Positions 62,969-64,000 of a stretch of DNA of 64,000 bases are shown in pieces. This DNA is from CAYMWF01 sp964394085 [NCBI: uncultured Gemmatimonadota bacterium] (GTDB lineage: Bacteria; GCA-2686955; CAYMWF01), in NCBI GenBank assembly GCA_964394085.1, contig CAYMWF010000001.1:138502-202501 (forward strand). Direction: 5' to 3'. The translations under genes and the position numbers were made by a program. The notes below the pieces were generated by a model, which had not been told where the DNA came from, did no database searches, and saw only the letters and a list, made by a program, of their open reading frames with translations. Position 1 is the stretch's first letter, and every line of letters begins with the position of its first letter.

Positions 62969-64000
62969 GCCGAACGGCTGGCGGTTTCGGATCGACAGGG
63001 GCGGCACATTCACCGACCTGGTCGCGATCTCGCCGGAAGGCGGCATATTCACTCACAAGCTGCTATCCTCGAATCCGGAGCAGTACGATGATGCAGCTGT
63101 TCAGGGAATGAAGGATGTTCTGGGACTGGAACGGAATACGTCGATCCCGCCGGGGCTGATTGAGTCGGTTCGGCTGGGAACTACGGAAGCAACGAATGCG
63201 CTTCTCGAAAGGAAGGTTGCGCGCACCGCTCTTGTTACCACCCGGGGATTCGGGGATGCGCTTCGCATCGGCGATCAGGCCAGGCCCAGGCTTTTCGACC
63301 GCTGTATAAAACTGCCGGAGCTCTTGTACGAGCGTGTTATCGAAGCGGATGAAAGAGTCTCGGCGGAAGGAGACGTGCTCAAACCTCTGGATGAAAAGAC
63401 CCTGCTGAAGGCTCTCGAAAGCGCTTACAGGGAGGGGATTCAGGCCGTGGCGGTGGTTTTTTTGCACGGCTATTTGTATTGGGAACACGAAGAAAAAGCG
63501 GCGGCGATAGCAGAAAAAGTCGGCTTCAAATCGGTTTCGGTATCTCATGAAGTAGTTCCTTTGATGAAACTCCTGACCCGCGGTGAAACGACGGTTGCGG
63601 ATGCCTGCTTGACTCCTGTTCTTGAAGACTATGTAACAGAGCTTGAAGCTGCTCTGGCAGGCACTCCCCTCTTTTTCGTGCAAAGCAACGGGGGGCTGGC
63701 GGCTTCAGACGCTTTCCGGGCGAAAGACAGTATTATGTCGGGACCTGCCGGCGGCGTCGTAGGTATGTCCCGGGCGGGGATGGAAGCAGGTTTCGACAAG
63801 GTTATCGGCTTTGACATGGGTGGCACATCAACGGATGTCTCTCGATTCAGCGGCTCCCTGGAGAGGATGAATGAAACTTATGTGGGGGGGGTTCGGATTC
63901 GCGTGCCCATGCTGCGCATTCAGACGGTAGCAGCGGGTGGGGGGTCGGTGCTTGAGTTCGATGGAGGAAGGTTCAGGGTCGGTCCCGGATCTGCCGGCGC
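62943..64000 (+). CDS. hyuA: Hydantoinase/5-oxoprolinase-type ATP-dependent hydrolase, A subunit (3' end outside window)
   Basis: The frame is open from ATG 62943 to the window end (353 codons). It starts MNGKSSIVKPNGW and enters FRIDRGGTFTDLVAISPEGG, the phosphate-binding loop of the ASKHA-like HyuA family. Next come SVRLGTTEATNALLERKVARTALVTTRGF, VSHEVVPLMKLLTRGETTVADACLTPVL, FVQSNGGL, SGPAGGVVGM, DMGGTSTDVSRF and AGGGSVLEFDGGRFRVGPGSAG. It overlaps the kinase gene by 26 bp. It hydrolyses hydantoins, 5-oxoproline or acetone-type substrates with ATP; a HyuB-type subunit would normally follow. IDRGGTFTD is also the opening of 5-oxoprolinase, so substrate is undecided. Confidence 0.9.
   Translation, partial: MNGKSSIVKPNGWRFRIDRGGTFTDLVAISPEGGIFTHKLLSSNPEQYDDAAVQGMKDVLGLERNTSIPPGLIESVRLGTTEATNALLERKVARTALVTTRGFGDALRIGDQARPRLFDRCIKLPELLYERVIEADERVSAEGDVLKPLDEKTLLKALESAYREGIQAVAVVFLHGYLYWEHEEKAAAIAEKVGFKSVSVSHEVVPLMKLLTRGETTVADACLTPVLEDYVTELEAALAGTPLFFVQSNGGLAASDAFRAKDSIMSGPAGGVVGMSRAGMEAGFDKVIGFDMGGTSTDVSRFSGSLERMNETYVGGVRIRVPMLRIQTVAAGGGSVLEFDGGRFRVGPGSAG

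Overview
The window is a continuous stretch of chromosome from a Gram-negative bacterium. TolC, an RND pump, an O-antigen ligase-like protein, beta-barrel-like proteins and several lipoproteins indicate an outer membrane. A pyruvate:ferredoxin oxidoreductase, thiolase and 3-hydroxyacyl-CoA dehydrogenase fit an anaerobic or facultative life, and an apparent selenocysteine codon implies Sec decoding. The domain mix (CotH/lamin-tail proteins, membrane sulfatases, FmdB, DUF4321, chained receiver-kinases) resembles environmental FCB-like candidate phyla, but that is an impression. There is no rRNA, phage, insertion sequence or CRISPR array to anchor the taxonomy.

Layout. 1-8.2 kb: end of a membrane protein; PFOR (minus strand); a SUMF1-domain lipoprotein with a coupled 34-residue membrane peptide; a thioredoxin-like protein interrupted by an in-frame TGA that reads best as selenocysteine (UxxC, SECIS-like hairpin); FmdB; an M20 peptidase. 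8.2-20.3 kb: initiator tRNA; two large secreted proteins (minus strand); SDR; an Ntn-type amide hydrolase; a membrane sulfatase-fold protein; a GH35-like glycosidase. 20.3-25.0 kb: a five-gene minus-strand unit (FadR-type regulator, dehydrogenase small subunit, GMC oxidoreductase with a Cys cluster, ABC ATPase, ABC permease) headed by a palindromic operator. 25.1-31.0 kb: a TolC-MFP-RND efflux operon. 31.1-37.8 kb: a beta-barrel-like protein, SagB-like dehydrogenase, transglutaminase-like secreted protein, O-antigen ligase-like protein and ROK kinase. 38.0-44.7 kb: five phosphorelay proteins with no recognisable output domain. 45.0-48.8 kb: LMW phosphatase, thiolase, cysteine synthase and hydroxyacyl-CoA dehydrogenase. 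48.9-56.0 kb: NrdR, TatC with a large insertion, polyprenyl synthase, DUF4321, TatA, lipoprotein, outer-membrane protein and leucyl aminopeptidase. 56.0-64.0 kb: a small secreted repeat protein behind a sigma-54-like promoter, a second sulfatase-fold protein, a giant Ser/Thr kinase-ATPase-TPR protein, and the start of a hydantoinase/oxoprolinase.

Working together. The genome section is rich in envelope and export functions (both Tat components, RND pump, ABC exporter, secreted carbohydrate-active and cell-surface proteins) and in signalling (two histidine-kinase/receiver hybrids, a PAS-GAF kinase, a TPR-fused Ser/Thr kinase). The most unusual item is the predicted selenoprotein at 5966-6514.
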